A DNA stretch of 64,000 nt, taken from NCBI GenBank assembly GCA_964624475.1, contig CAZUYC010000069.1, positions 1 through 64,000 of the forward strand. The letters are read 5' to 3'. The notes under the pieces were generated by a model. It had not been told where the DNA came from, did no database searches, and worked only from the letters and a program-made list of their open reading frames with translations. A program made the position numbers and the translations under genes. The DNA is from CAZUYC01 sp964624475 (GTDB lineage: Bacteria > Myxococcota_A > UBA9160 > SMWR01). Of the stretch, positions 50,714 through 59,037 are shown piece by piece; position 1 is the stretch's first letter, and each line of letters opens with the position of its first letter.

Positions 50714-52201
50714 TCAGTCGACTCCCTCCCGCGCGAGATCGATCGCCTCGACGAGCGCCCGGGCCTTGCCCAGGCACTCCTGGAACTCGAACTCGGGGTC
50801 CGAGTCCGCGACCACGCCCGCGCCGGTGCGCAGGAAGATCTCCCCGTCGTTCACCAGCATGGTGCGGATCGCGATCGCGGTGTCCATGTTGCCGCTGTAG
50901 TCGACGTAGCCGACGCAGCCGCCGTAGAAGCCGCGCCGCACGTTCTCGAGCTCGTCGATGATCTCCATCGCGCGGACCTTCGGAGCCCCGCTGAGCGTCC
51001 CGGCCGGGAAGGTGGCGCGCAAGAGGTCGAGCCAGTCGAGGCCAGGGCGCAGCCGTCCCTGCACGTTCGAGACGAGGTGCATGACGTGCGAGTAGCGCTC
51101 GACCACGCCGTACTCGGTGACCCGCACCGAGCCGATCTCCGCCACCCGGCCCACGTCGTTGCGGCCGAGGTCGACGAGCATCAGGTGCTCGGCGCGCTCC
51201 TTCGGGTCCGCGACCAGCTCGCGCTCGAGCTCCCGGTCCTCCTCCGGCGTGCGACCGCGCCCGCGCGTCCCCGCGATCGGCCGCAGGTCGATTCTCCCCT
51301 CCTCGAGGCGCACGTGGATCTCGGGCGAGGAGCCGATCACGACCGGCCCCTCGCAGCGCATGAAGAAGAGGTAGGGGCTCGGGTTGATCCGGCGCAGGTG
51401 GCGGTAGATCGTGAAGGGATCGACCTGGAGCGGCACCCGCAACTGGAGCGAGAGCACCACCTGGAAGACGTCGCCGGCCTCGATGTAGTCCTTGACGCGC
51501 TTCACGATCCCGTGGAACTCCTCGCGGCCCATGCTGCGGCGCAGGTCCATCGGCGCCCGCAGCGGCGGGCGCTCGGGCTCCGCCGGGAGCGGCTCGCGCA
51601 GCCGGCGCACGACGCGGTCGAGCTCCGCGACGGCAAAGCGAAAGAGCGCCGTCCGGTCATCGCCCTCGCGCACCTCGACGTGACGCACCACGAGCGCCGA
51701 GTGGCGCGCGTTGTCGAAGATCACCACGGTCTCCGGCAGCACGAACCAGAGCTCGGGCATGCCGATCTCGTCCGGGTTCGCGTCGGGGATGCGCTCGACG
51801 AAGCGCACCCAGTCGTAGGCGACCAGGCCCACGGCGCCGCCGAGGAAGCGCGGCAGGTCGGCGCCCTCGGGCGCCACCGCCCGCACGCGGGCGAGGCGCT
51901 CGCGCAGGACCTCGAGCGGATCGCCCGGGGCGCGCAGGCGCTCCGTCCGGCCTCCCGACTCCCACTCGACCTCGGAGCCCCGGGCCCGGAAGATCGCGCG
52001 CGCGCCGGTGCCGAGGAAGCTGTAGCGGGCCCACTTCTCGCCGCCCTCGACCGACTCGAAGAGGAAGCTGGTGCGGCCGTCGTCGATGCGCCGGAAGAGC
52101 GAGAGCGGGGTGTCGTGGTCCGCCATGATCTCGCGGATCACGGGCACGAGATTGCCGCGCCGCGCGAGATCCTCGAAGACTTCCTGTGAGGGGCGGAGCA
52201 C
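50714..52201 (-). CDS. trpE: Anthranilate synthase component I
   Basis: About 495 residues from GTG 52201. The N-terminal part carries the tryptophan feedback motif in altered form (FLFESVEGGEKWARYSFLG, usually LLES) and LPRFLGGAVGLVAYDWVRFVE; the chorismate-binding half has IKRV-type segment KDYIEAGDVFQVVLSLQL, IAGTRGRGRTPEED, VDLGRNDVGRV, FPAGTLSGAPKVRAMEII and GGCVGYVDYSGNMDTAIAIRT. It makes anthranilate from chorismate. A TTG at 52300 in frame would extend it by 33 residues into the lptD end; homologues start near 52201. No leader-peptide attenuator is visible. Confidence 0.95.
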   Translation of the reverse strand: MLRPSQEVFEDLARRGNLVPVIREIMADHDTPLSLFRRIDDGRTSFLFESVEGGEKWARYSFLGTGARAIFRARGSEVEWESGGRTERLRAPGDPLEVLRERLARVRAVAPEGADLPRFLGGAVGLVAYDWVRFVERIPDANPDEIGMPELWFVLPETVVIFDNARHSALVVRHVEVREGDDRTALFRFAVAELDRVVRRLREPLPAEPERPPLRAPMDLRRSMGREEFHGIVKRVKDYIEAGDVFQVVLSLQLRVPLQVDPFTIYRHLRRINPSPYLFFMRCEGPVVIGSSPEIHVRLEEGRIDLRPIAGTRGRGRTPEEDRELERELVADPKERAEHLMLVDLGRNDVGRVAEIGSVRVTEYGVVERYSHVMHLVSNVQGRLRPGLDWLDLLRATFPAGTLSGAPKVRAMEIIDELENVRRGFYGGCVGYVDYSGNMDTAIAIRTMLVNDGEIFLRTGAGVVADSDPEFEFQECLGKARALVEAIDLAREGVD

Positions 52202-52286
52202 GCTGGCCTCGGGCGGGGCGCCGCCTCCCGCCGCATCTGGACGCGGAATCGAAAATTCCAGTGGTTTCGGCTTGTTATCAAACGGC

Positions 52287-54746
52287 TCAGAAGGCGTCAA
52301 GCGATCCGTAGCCGGGGCCGGCCCCGCGCGGGGCGAAGGGGTTCTCGGCGTCGTCCCCGATCCCGACGAGGCGGTAGACGAGCCGCACCTTCACCCCGGA
52401 GCTCCGGTCCTGCTCGAGCTCGAGGCGTGCGCCCCAGCAGGCGCAGGCCGAGAAGTACTCGAGACCCCCGGTGTTCCCGAGCAGGAGCGAGCGGTCGAAG
52501 CTCCACGCCACCGCCCAGGTGACGGCCCAGCGCTCGAGGAAGGCGACTCGCACCCCGAAGTTCGCCTGGTTCAGGCGACGGATCTCGCGGAACGGATCGA
52601 AGCGGTCGTTCTGCTGGGGATATGCGCCGAAGAGCTGCGGGATGTCCCGCAGGTAGCGATAGCCGAGCTCCAGCGCGTGGCCGTCGGCGTGGCGCCAGCC
52701 GAGCCCCAGGTAGCCGTCTTCGAAGCGGGCCTCCTCGGGGTCGAAGCCCGCCCAGAAGCGCGCCGCCAGCGACGGCAACGGGTGCCCCGCGCCGTCGAGG
52801 ACGATGCGCCCGAAGCGCGAGTGCGCGAAGTCGTATTGTCCGAGGAGCCGCCAGTCCGCGAGCAGGCGGGCGGCCCCGTCCTCGCGCGCCGTCCCGAAGA
52901 GCTGGTTGCCGAAGCCGAAGGTCAGGCCGTTGAACGACTCGATCCGGTCGGCGGAATCGAGGGTCACGTTGTCCAGGTCGAGCTGGCGGATCCGGTTCTG
53001 CGGCACGCGCGTCCCCGGCACGAAGAGCGGCGTGTCCTCGGGGTCGCGCGTGCGCTGGATCCCCGCCCAGCCGAGGCGCGGCTCGAGCAGGTGGGTGAAC
53101 GAATCGCCGAAGCGGCGCCGCAGCAGCGTCCGCAGCTCGACGCGCCCCGTCAGCAGCCCCTGCGACGCGAAGCCCTGGTCGTCGCCGGCGTAGAGCGTCT
53201 GGTGCCAGCCCGCCTCCGGATAGAGCTCGAGCGCGTCGCCGAAGCGCCAGGGGAGCGCGATCCGCGGCGTGAGCAGCACGCGCTGGCCGCCCTCCGCGAG
53301 CAGCTCGCCCTCCTCGAAGACGCCGTTGTTCTCGGGGCCGGTCGGGCGGGTGACGGGATCGAAGTCGTCGAAGTTCGGGTCGGGCTGCGTCCCGCCCTCA
53401 TTGCCCTGCCCGTTGCGGCCCTGCTCGCGGCTGTCGGCGATGCCGTCGATGCCGGAGTCGAAGAAGTGCCCGTCGTTGGTCACGAGCCGCGGGTCGGAGT
53501 ACAGGTGCTGCGGGCGATCGCGCTGGTCGAAGAGCGCCCAGGCGACGTCGAGCGTGGGGACGAGCCACTCGAGCGGGCCGAGCCCGCCCGGCAGCGCGCG
53601 CAGCTCGAACTCCGGCAGGCGCTGCAGGAGGAAGTCGTCGCGGTCGGTGTCGTCCGGCGCCTGCCGATCGTCGAGGTGCTGCGCTCCCGCGACCATCCCG
53701 AAGCGGCCGGCGGCGCCGGCTCGCGCCTCGAGCGAGGCCGTCGCGGCGACGAAGCGGTCGGTGCGCCAGGCGTCGAGCTCCCGGAAGTCGTTGGGAAAGG
53801 CGTTGTCGGAGGCGAAGGCGTAGTCGGCCTTGAAGCGCGAGCCGAGCGGGCCGAACCACCCGTGCTGCCCCTTGGTCGACCAGCGGTCGCGGCCGAAGGG
53901 GTCCTTGAGGCTGTTCGGATCGATCTCCTGGTCGTGCAGGTAGGAGCCGAAGGCGCTGCCGCCCGAGTGCTCGCCCGCCACGTAGTCGATCTCGAGGTCG
54001 CCCTTCGCGCCGCGCTTGCTGAGCCAGCGCGGCGTCGCGACGACGTTCAGCGGGTCGCCGGCGGCGAAGAAGACCGGCACGCCGACCTCGAGGCCGTTGC
54101 GCCCGGAGAGCTCGAAGTCGGGCAGCAGCAGGCCCGACTGGCGCTCGGTCTTGAGCGGGTAGATCGCCCACGGGAGCCAGGCCACGGGGACGCCGAGGAT
54201 CTCGAAGGTGGTGTCGCGGGCCGTCCCGTAGCCGCCGATCTCGAGGTCGGCCGACTCGGCGCGGATCCGCCACGGGTCCTCCGCTTCCGGATCCGGGCAG
54301 CGGCAGGTGGTGAAGACCCCCTTCTCGAAAGACCAGGTCTGCTCGCCGGTCTTCGCGATCTCGGCTCCCTCCATGCGCAGGTGGCCGGAGGGGACATCGA
54401 AGGCCGCGTCGAAGAGCACGCCCTGCATGTCGTGGACGTCGAACTCCGCGAATCGCGTGCGCAGCGTGTTGCGCCCGTCGGTCACGACCACGTCGCCGCT
54501 CGCCACGCCGCGCCCGCTGGACGGGCTGAAGGCGACCCAGTCCGCCGTCACCTGCTGCTCGCCCCGCCGGATCCGCACCGATCCGTTGGCGACGTAGAGG
54601 TCGCGCTTGCGCTCGTACTCGAGGCTCTCGGCCGAGAGCTCGAGCGGCGCGCCGCTCTCCGCGGCGGAGGAACCCTCCGCGGACCGCGCCGCGGGCACCT
54701 GCGCCAGGGCGATCCCCGCGACCAGGCCTGCCGCGATCCGACGCAA
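52287..54746 (-). CDS. lptD: LPS-assembly protein LptD (OstA)
   Basis: 819 residues. Signal peptide, then the OstA jellyroll (LELSAESLEYERKRDLYVANGSVRIRRGEQQVTADWVAFS) that receives LPS from LptA, then the outer-membrane beta-barrel with repeated aromatic-ended strands. Family marks include VPVAWLPWAIYPLKTERQSGLLLPDF and the C-terminal LVYRL strand. Cys pairs occur in TTCRCPDPE and FSACACWG, as in LptD disulfides. A long Asp/Gly-rich periplasmic or surface loop (GGTQPDPNFDDFDP) is notable. Directly upstream of trpE, with possible overlap; 90 bases after the Crp-like gene. It proves an LPS-bearing outer membrane. Confidence 0.93.
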   Translation of the reverse strand: MRRIAAGLVAGIALAQVPAARSAEGSSAAESGAPLELSAESLEYERKRDLYVANGSVRIRRGEQQVTADWVAFSPSSGRGVASGDVVVTDGRNTLRTRFAEFDVHDMQGVLFDAAFDVPSGHLRMEGAEIAKTGEQTWSFEKGVFTTCRCPDPEAEDPWRIRAESADLEIGGYGTARDTTFEILGVPVAWLPWAIYPLKTERQSGLLLPDFELSGRNGLEVGVPVFFAAGDPLNVVATPRWLSKRGAKGDLEIDYVAGEHSGGSAFGSYLHDQEIDPNSLKDPFGRDRWSTKGQHGWFGPLGSRFKADYAFASDNAFPNDFRELDAWRTDRFVAATASLEARAGAAGRFGMVAGAQHLDDRQAPDDTDRDDFLLQRLPEFELRALPGGLGPLEWLVPTLDVAWALFDQRDRPQHLYSDPRLVTNDGHFFDSGIDGIADSREQGRNGQGNEGGTQPDPNFDDFDPVTRPTGPENNGVFEEGELLAEGGQRVLLTPRIALPWRFGDALELYPEAGWHQTLYAGDDQGFASQGLLTGRVELRTLLRRRFGDSFTHLLEPRLGWAGIQRTRDPEDTPLFVPGTRVPQNRIRQLDLDNVTLDSADRIESFNGLTFGFGNQLFGTAREDGAARLLADWRLLGQYDFAHSRFGRIVLDGAGHPLPSLAARFWAGFDPEEARFEDGYLGLGWRHADGHALELGYRYLRDIPQLFGAYPQQNDRFDPFREIRRLNQANFGVRVAFLERWAVTWAVAWSFDRSLLLGNTGGLEYFSACACWGARLELEQDRSSGVKVRLVYRLVGIGDDAENPFAPRGAGPGYGSLDAF

Positions 54747-54836
54747 CGAAGACTCCCCCGGCGCGCACGCTATCAGCGCGCCGGAGGGCGGTCAATCGAT
54801 GCGGGCGCCGCTCCGCGGGTCGGCGCGCGCCCTGCG

Positions 54837-55478
54837 CTACGCGCCCGGCTCCGCGGCGGCGTCGAGCGACTCGGAGAGGCGGCGCAGATCCGGGGCGACG
54901 AGGCACTCGTCCACGAGGTGGAGCGCGCCGCGCTCGAAGAGGAGCTGCAGCGCGTGGTGCGCCTCGCGCAGGCCGAGGCCCGAAGCCTGCGCGAGCTGGC
55001 GCAGCGAGAGCGGGATGCGCGAGCCGTGGCGGGGATCGGGCTCCGCGGCGTGGATCAGCGCGCGCAGGAGTGGGCGCAGCACCTCGTCGGCATCGATCCG
55101 GGCGAGGCGGTGCTCCGCATCGAGGAGGCGGCGGGCGAGCCCGCGGATCAGGCGGAGCGCGATCTCGGGCTCGCTCACGCACATCGCCTCGAGCGTCGCG
55201 CGATCGAGGCGCAGGACGCAGGCGGGGCCAATCGCGGCGGCGCGGGCGCTGCGCCGCGTACCCTCGACCGCGGAGATCTCCCCGAAGAACTCGCCGGCGC
55301 CGAAGCGCCCCACCCGGCGTGGGCCCCCGGCGCCGCGGCGCGTGAGCTCGATCACGCCGGACTGCACGACGAAGAGCTCGTCGCCCGGCTCGCCCTCCTC
55401 GAAGACGACCTCGCCCGGCGCGAGGGCGCGCTGGTGGGCGTGGCGGACGCGCAGGTCGGTGTCCTCGTCGCGCGACAA
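54837..55478 (-). CDS. Crp/Fnr-type cyclic-nucleotide-domain regulator
   Basis: 213 residues. cNMP-binding barrel: RALAPGEVVFEEGEPGDELFVVQSGVIELTRRGAGGPRRVGRFGAGEFFGEISAVEGTRRSARAAA, with the Glu of the phosphate-binding cassette in GEISAVEGTRRSA. A dimerisation helix and a C-terminal winged-helix-like region (SLRQLAQASGLGLREAHHALQLLFERGAL) follow, so it likely binds DNA. The ligand may be cAMP or c-di-GMP, unknown. Just upstream of lptD in the same direction. Confidence 0.75.
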   Translation of the reverse strand: MSRDEDTDLRVRHAHQRALAPGEVVFEEGEPGDELFVVQSGVIELTRRGAGGPRRVGRFGAGEFFGEISAVEGTRRSARAAAIGPACVLRLDRATLEAMCVSEPEIALRLIRGLARRLLDAEHRLARIDADEVLRPLLRALIHAAEPDPRHGSRIPLSLRQLAQASGLGLREAHHALQLLFERGALHLVDECLVAPDLRRLSESLDAAAEPGA

Positions 55479-55573
55479 GACGGGGCGCCTCCGCCGCGCC
55501 TTTCGTCGCCTCGCGCGCGGGGCTTTAGGCCCTATGGGGGGGCTCGGTGTGCCCAGTTCGTGCTCCCCTCGTA

Positions 55574-55634
55574 GGGGATTCTCCCGATTTACTCCGCTCG
55601 GCCTCGCCTCGCTGCGCGCTCCGCTTGCGAAGAA
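55574..55634 (-). repeat. Dispersed GC-rich repeat, copy 7, long form
   Basis: Begins GGGGATTCTCCCGATTTACT and ends CGCTTGCGAAGAAG, with the core CGCTCGGCCTCGCCTCGCTG between them. The inverted partner at 55734-55807 shares the same outer sequences, so a longer unit of about 60-75 bp can be defined. Confidence 0.8.
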
Positions 55635-55733
55635 GCCAATCCGGAAGCTGGCCCCGATGGTGCGGGGCTTGGCCTATCCCCGGGTCGTGTCGTAGGCGGA
55701 CCCCGCATCACCGGGGTCAGGGTTCCGGAACGC

Positions 55734-55807
55734 TCTTCGCAAGCGAGGCGCGGCAGCGGCTCGCGCGCAGCGAGCCGAAGGCGAGCGGAGTAAAATCGGG
55801 AAGTCCC
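55734..55807 (+). repeat. Dispersed GC-rich repeat, copy 8, long form
   Basis: Opposite orientation to copy 7: CTTCGCAAGCGAGGCG, core GCGCGCAGCGAGCCGAAGGC, then GAGCGGAGTAAAATCGGGAA. About 18 bases longer than copy 7 between the core and the outer end. Confidence 0.8.
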
Positions 55808-55868
55808 CCTCCCGAAACGCCCCCGCCCCGCGCACGCCTCGAGTCTGCACTGGGGCTCTGCTTCACTC

Positions 55869-56417
55869 TCACCTGGCGGGCCGGCGCAGGGGCGCCAGCA
55901 GCTCCTCGAGCTGCCCGACCTCGACGAACCCCACGTGGAGCGAGTCGAGCGTCCCGTCGGGTCGCACCAGCGCGAGCGTGGGGAAGCCCTGAGCCCCGAA
56001 GCGACGCGCGAGCCCCTCGTCGCCGAGCAGGATCGGATACTCGACCTGCTGCTCCGCTACCCACGGCGCGACGACCTCGGAGCCCTCCGTATCCACCGCG
56101 ACTCCGACCACGGCCACGTCGCCCGCGTCGCGGTGCTTCCTCCAGAAGGCGTTGAGCTCCGGCACCTGGAAGAGGCAGGGCGCGCACCAGGTGGCCCAGA
56201 AGTCGATCACCACCGCCTTGCCCCGGAACTCCGAGAGCCGCACGGTTCGGCCCTCGAGATCGGGCAGGGCGAAGTCCGGCGCCGCTTCGCCGGCGGGCTG
56301 CGCCCCGCCGACCGCCCCCCCCTTCCCGTCCCCGGCGTCGCCCGCCGGCGAGCAGGCGACGCCCGCCAGCGCGGCCGCCGCGAGCGAGCGGGCCCACAAT
56401 CGCCGCACGCGGATCAC
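55869..56417 (-). CDS. TlpA-like thiol:disulfide oxidoreductase
   Basis: 182 residues. An N-terminal hydrophobic signal (LWARSLAAAALAGVAC) may be a lipoprotein signal with a poor lipobox. The thioredoxin fold starts APDFALPDLEGRTVRLSEFRGKAVVIDFWATWCAPC with the redox CAPC pair, then QGFPTLALVRPDGT with the cis-Pro. TlpA proteins reduce periplasmic targets such as apocytochromes. GTG start at 56417 overlaps the ccdA stop (GTGA), so electrons most likely come from CcdA. Confidence 0.9.
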   Translation of the reverse strand: MIRVRRLWARSLAAAALAGVACSPAGDAGDGKGGAVGGAQPAGEAAPDFALPDLEGRTVRLSEFRGKAVVIDFWATWCAPCLFQVPELNAFWRKHRDAGDVAVVGVAVDTEGSEVVAPWVAEQQVEYPILLGDEGLARRFGAQGFPTLALVRPDGTLDSLHVGFVEVGQLEELLAPLRRPAR

Positions 56418-57187
56418 TGGAGCGCGCGCTCCGCGGCGGCGAGCCAGTCCGTCATGAAGCGGAAGCGGCTGTTCAGGCTCGAGAGGCGGTCGGTCACGAG
56501 CAGGAAGCCGACGCCCATCAGCACGACGCCGGAGCTCACCTCGAGGGCGCGGAAATGCGGCTTGATGCGCTGGAAGGCGGCGAAGAAGTGCTCCACGCTC
56601 CAGCCGGCGAGCAGGAAGGGCACCGCGAGCCCCGCCGAGTAGACGGCGAGGAGCCACGCGCCCTCGAGGGCCGATTCGCGCGTCCCCGCCACCGTCAGGA
56701 TGGTGGCAAGGATCGGGCCGATGCACGGCGACCAGCCGAGGGCGAACCCCGCCCCCACCAGGAGCGCCGATGCGAAGCTGTGCTGGCTCACGCGCAGCTG
56801 CAAGCGCGTGTCGCGATAGAGCAGGCGCAGCGGCACGAGGCCGGTCATGTGGAGGCCGAGCAGGATCACGCCGACGCCGGCGATCTGCGCCACGCCGAAC
56901 TCGAGGCCGAGCACCTCCCAGCGCGCCGTGCGCAAGAGGTGCCCGAGTCCGACCGCGCCGAGCCCCATCACCACGAAGACGAGCGAGAACCCCGACACGA
57001 AGCCGAGACAGGCCCCCATCACGCGCCGGTGCACGGCCCCCCGCTCGGGGGTCTCGCGCAGCTCCTCGACCGTGATGCCGGAGATGAGCGACAGATAGGC
57101 CGGGAGCAGCGGCAGCACGCAGGGCGAGAGCACCGAGAGCAGGCCGGCGGTGAAGGCCAGGAGCGGTTGCGACCCCAGATCGGTCAT
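56414..57187 (-). CDS. ccdA: Cytochrome c biogenesis protein CcdA
   Basis: 257 residues and six hydrophobic segments. The membrane Cys pair is present: LSVLSPCVLPLLPAYLSLISG in the first segment and GFALGWSPCIGPILATILTVAG in the fourth. It carries reducing equivalents from cytoplasmic thioredoxin across the membrane to the coupled TlpA. ATG 57187 chosen; ATG 57205 is also in frame. Confidence 0.93.
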   Translation of the reverse strand: MTDLGSQPLLAFTAGLLSVLSPCVLPLLPAYLSLISGITVEELRETPERGAVHRRVMGACLGFVSGFSLVFVVMGLGAVGLGHLLRTARWEVLGLEFGVAQIAGVGVILLGLHMTGLVPLRLLYRDTRLQLRVSQHSFASALLVGAGFALGWSPCIGPILATILTVAGTRESALEGAWLLAVYSAGLAVPFLLAGWSVEHFFAAFQRIKPHFRALEVSSGVVLMGVGFLLVTDRLSSLNSRFRFMTDWLAAAERALQ

Positions 57188-57264
57188 GGCGCGCGCCTTG
57201 AGCATCGCGGGTCCGGGCCGGGGTTGCCACCGCGAGCCGCCGCGCAGTGGCGGCCCCCGGGGCC

Positions 57265-57621
57265 TTAGGGCGCGGCGTATCCCGAGGCTGCGGGCTCGCG
57301 CCCGAAGAACTCGAGGGGTTGCTCGCCGCGCAGGTGCGCCGGCGTGACGACGTAGTCGCCGCGCACCGTCGTATCGATGACGCGCCACATGACGTCCGAG
57401 TCGCCGGCCGTGAGCCCCCAGGCGAACGGCCCGATGACCAGGCCGGTGACCGCCATGGCGATCTTCACGGGGCCGTAGACGAGCGTCGAGAGGGCCGAAG
57501 CGGCGCCGAGCCCGGCACCCTCGAAGCCCCCGGCCTCCTGCGCACGACCCGCCGCGGGGGCGAGCCCGATCGCGATCGCTAGAGCGAGCGCGGCTATGCG
57601 CGCACGCGGATTGATATTCAC
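57265..57621 (-). CDS. Small exported hypothetical protein
   Basis: 118 residues, not assigned to a family. GTG start at 57621 has a GGGAGG ribosome-binding site 8 bases upstream and gives a signal peptide with cleavage near GRAQE. The mature part has a Gly/Ala-rich segment (EGAGLGAASALSTLVYGPVKIAMAVTGLVIGPFAWGLTAG), like small exported proteins with a glycine-zipper membrane segment, followed by DVMWRVIDTTVRGDYVVTPAHLRGEQPLEFFG. It lies 77 bases before ccdA on the same strand. Confidence 0.65.
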   Translation of the reverse strand: MNINPRARIAALALAIAIGLAPAAGRAQEAGGFEGAGLGAASALSTLVYGPVKIAMAVTGLVIGPFAWGLTAGDSDVMWRVIDTTVRGDYVVTPAHLRGEQPLEFFGREPAASGYAAP

Positions 57622-57717
57622 CTTGGATCCCTCCCACCCCGGGAGCCCGCGGCCCCCGTGCGCCATGATGACGCGCCACCGCGTTGCGTCAAGCCCAAGT
57701 CTCAGCGGAAGCCCGCA

Positions 57718-57745
57718 CTTCGCTCGCCCGCGGCTCGCTGCGCGC
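57718..57745 (-). repeat. Dispersed GC-rich repeat, copy 9
   Basis: CTTCGCTCGCCCGCGGCTCG with CTGCGCGC; in the gap between dtd and the small exported protein gene. Confidence 0.75.
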
Positions 57746-57763
57746 GCCCTGCGGGCGCTCGCG

Positions 57764-58213
57764 TCAGAAGATCCGGTCGGTATCGAGCAGGATCGTGACC
57801 GGCCCCGCGTTCACGAGCGCGACGTCCATCATCGCGCCGAAGCGCCCCGTGACGACCGGAGCCCCGAGCTCGCGCGCCGCTCCGACAAGCACGCCGAGCA
57901 GCGGCTCGGCCCGCGCGGCCGGCGCCGCCGCCGTGTACGAGGGCCGCCGACCGTGACGGGCGTCACCGAAGAGCGTGAACTGGGACACCACCCCGAGCGC
58001 TCCCCCCACCTCGAGCAGGCTCCGGTTCATGCGCCCCTGGGCGTCCGGGAAGACCCGCAGCTCGAGCATCCGGCGCGCGAGCTCGCGCGCCTGCGCCTCG
58101 CCGTCGTCCTGGCCCACGCCCACGAGCGCGAGCAGGCCCGCGCCCATGCGCGCGATCTCGCGCCCCTCGACCCCCACCGAGGCCGAGCTCACGCGCTGGA
58201 CGACGGCGCGCAT
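57764..58213 (-). CDS. dtd: D-aminoacyl-tRNA deacylase
   Basis: 149 residues. MRAVVQRVSSASVGVEG start, GVVSQFTLFGDARHGRRPSY (the S-Q-F/T-L-x-G motif) and VNAGPVTILLDT (cross-subunit G-x-P motif in the N-x-G-P-V-T form). It removes D-amino acids from mischarged tRNA. Complete. Ten bases after dcd. Confidence 0.95.
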   Translation of the reverse strand: MRAVVQRVSSASVGVEGREIARMGAGLLALVGVGQDDGEAQARELARRMLELRVFPDAQGRMNRSLLEVGGALGVVSQFTLFGDARHGRRPSYTAAAPAARAEPLLGVLVGAARELGAPVVTGRFGAMMDVALVNAGPVTILLDTDRIF

Positions 58214-58222
58214 GCAGGAGCG

Positions 58223-58735
58223 CTAGAGCGCGTCCTGCCGCGAGAAGCGGCCATCGTAGACGGCGCGACCCTCGGTGCGCAGCAGCACGATCTGGCACAG
58301 CCGCACCCCGGCGTGGATCCGCAACCCCCGCTTCGAGACGTTGCTCATCTCGAGCACCTGGCGGTTCGCGGCGCCGGGCTGCACGAAGGCCGAGGTCACA
58401 TGGATCATCAGGCCGAGCCGGGCGAAGCGGCTCCGCCCCTCGAGCAGGCCGCAGAGGTCGGGCGGGAGCGCGATCCGCTCGCGCGTGATGCCGTGGATCG
58501 TGCAGCCCGGCTCGAGCACGTAGGGCGCGTCGAGCCGGCGCAGCGTCGTGTGGTCGCGGTAGTCCGATTCCGTGCGGACGTCGATCGGCTCCGCGGCCGG
58601 ATCGATCACGCGGATCTCGTCGCCGAGCGTGAGGTCGATCGAGGCCGCGCCGAGCTGCTCCGGCTCGAAGGGCGTGATCACGAGGCGCCCGGCCTGCATC
58701 TCGGCGAGGATCGCGTCGCGCGTGAGCACGGCCAT
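58223..58735 (-). CDS. dcd: dCTP deaminase
   Basis: 170 residues. ITPFEPEQLGAASIDLTLGDEIRVI, the trimer motif EGRSRFARLGLMIHVTSAFVQPG with the catalytic Glu and RSR, and the C-terminal RIHAGVRLCQIVLLRTEG. Makes dUTP (or dUMP in bifunctional forms) from dCTP for thymidylate synthesis. Immediately followed by dtd, likely one transcript. Confidence 0.92.
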   Translation of the reverse strand: MAVLTRDAILAEMQAGRLVITPFEPEQLGAASIDLTLGDEIRVIDPAAEPIDVRTESDYRDHTTLRRLDAPYVLEPGCTIHGITRERIALPPDLCGLLEGRSRFARLGLMIHVTSAFVQPGAANRQVLEMSNVSKRGLRIHAGVRLCQIVLLRTEGRAVYDGRFSRQDAL

Positions 58736-58761
58736 GGGCAGCGCATGATACCGTACGGCGC

Positions 58762-59037
58762 ATGCCCCACCCCTGCTTCGCGATCCCGCGTCCGATCGCG
58801 ATCGGCCACCGGGGCAGCGCGGGAGACGCGCCGGAGAACACGCTCGAGTCCTTCGCGCGGGGCCTCTTCGCGGGCGCGGCGATCCTCGAGTCGGACGTGC
58901 ACCTGACCCGGGACGGCGTCGGGACGGTGAACGATCCCATCGAGAGGGCGCGACTGCTCGAGCTCGGCGTGGACGGGATCGTGTCGGACCATCCCGCTCG
59001 CGCGGCGGCGCTGTGCGCGGCACGGGCGCTCGCGTGA
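58762..59037 (+). pseudogene. Glycerophosphodiester phosphodiesterase with internal deletion
   Basis: 91 residues. The start PIAIGHRGSAGDAPENTLESFARGLFAGAAILESDVHLTRDGV is a normal GDPD N-terminus, with the catalytic H-R and E-N and E-x-D metal ligands. It then jumps straight to GTVNDPIERARLLELGVDGIVSDHPARAAAL, the C-terminal end of the same family. The middle ~130-140 residues, including the HDxxLDRTT motif with the second catalytic His, are missing, without breaking the frame. The stop overlaps the next gene's GTG. Nearly certainly non-functional as a phosphodiesterase. Confidence 0.75.

Larger units (their letters stand above)
55479..55868. other. Gap with inverted pair of dispersed repeats
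   Basis: About 390 bases between the Crp-like gene and the TlpA gene on the minus strand. It holds two copies of the dispersed repeat in opposite orientation (55574-55634 and 55734-55807) and between them a hairpin GACCCCG...CGGGGTC at 55699-55718. No gene is seen. Confidence 0.6.
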
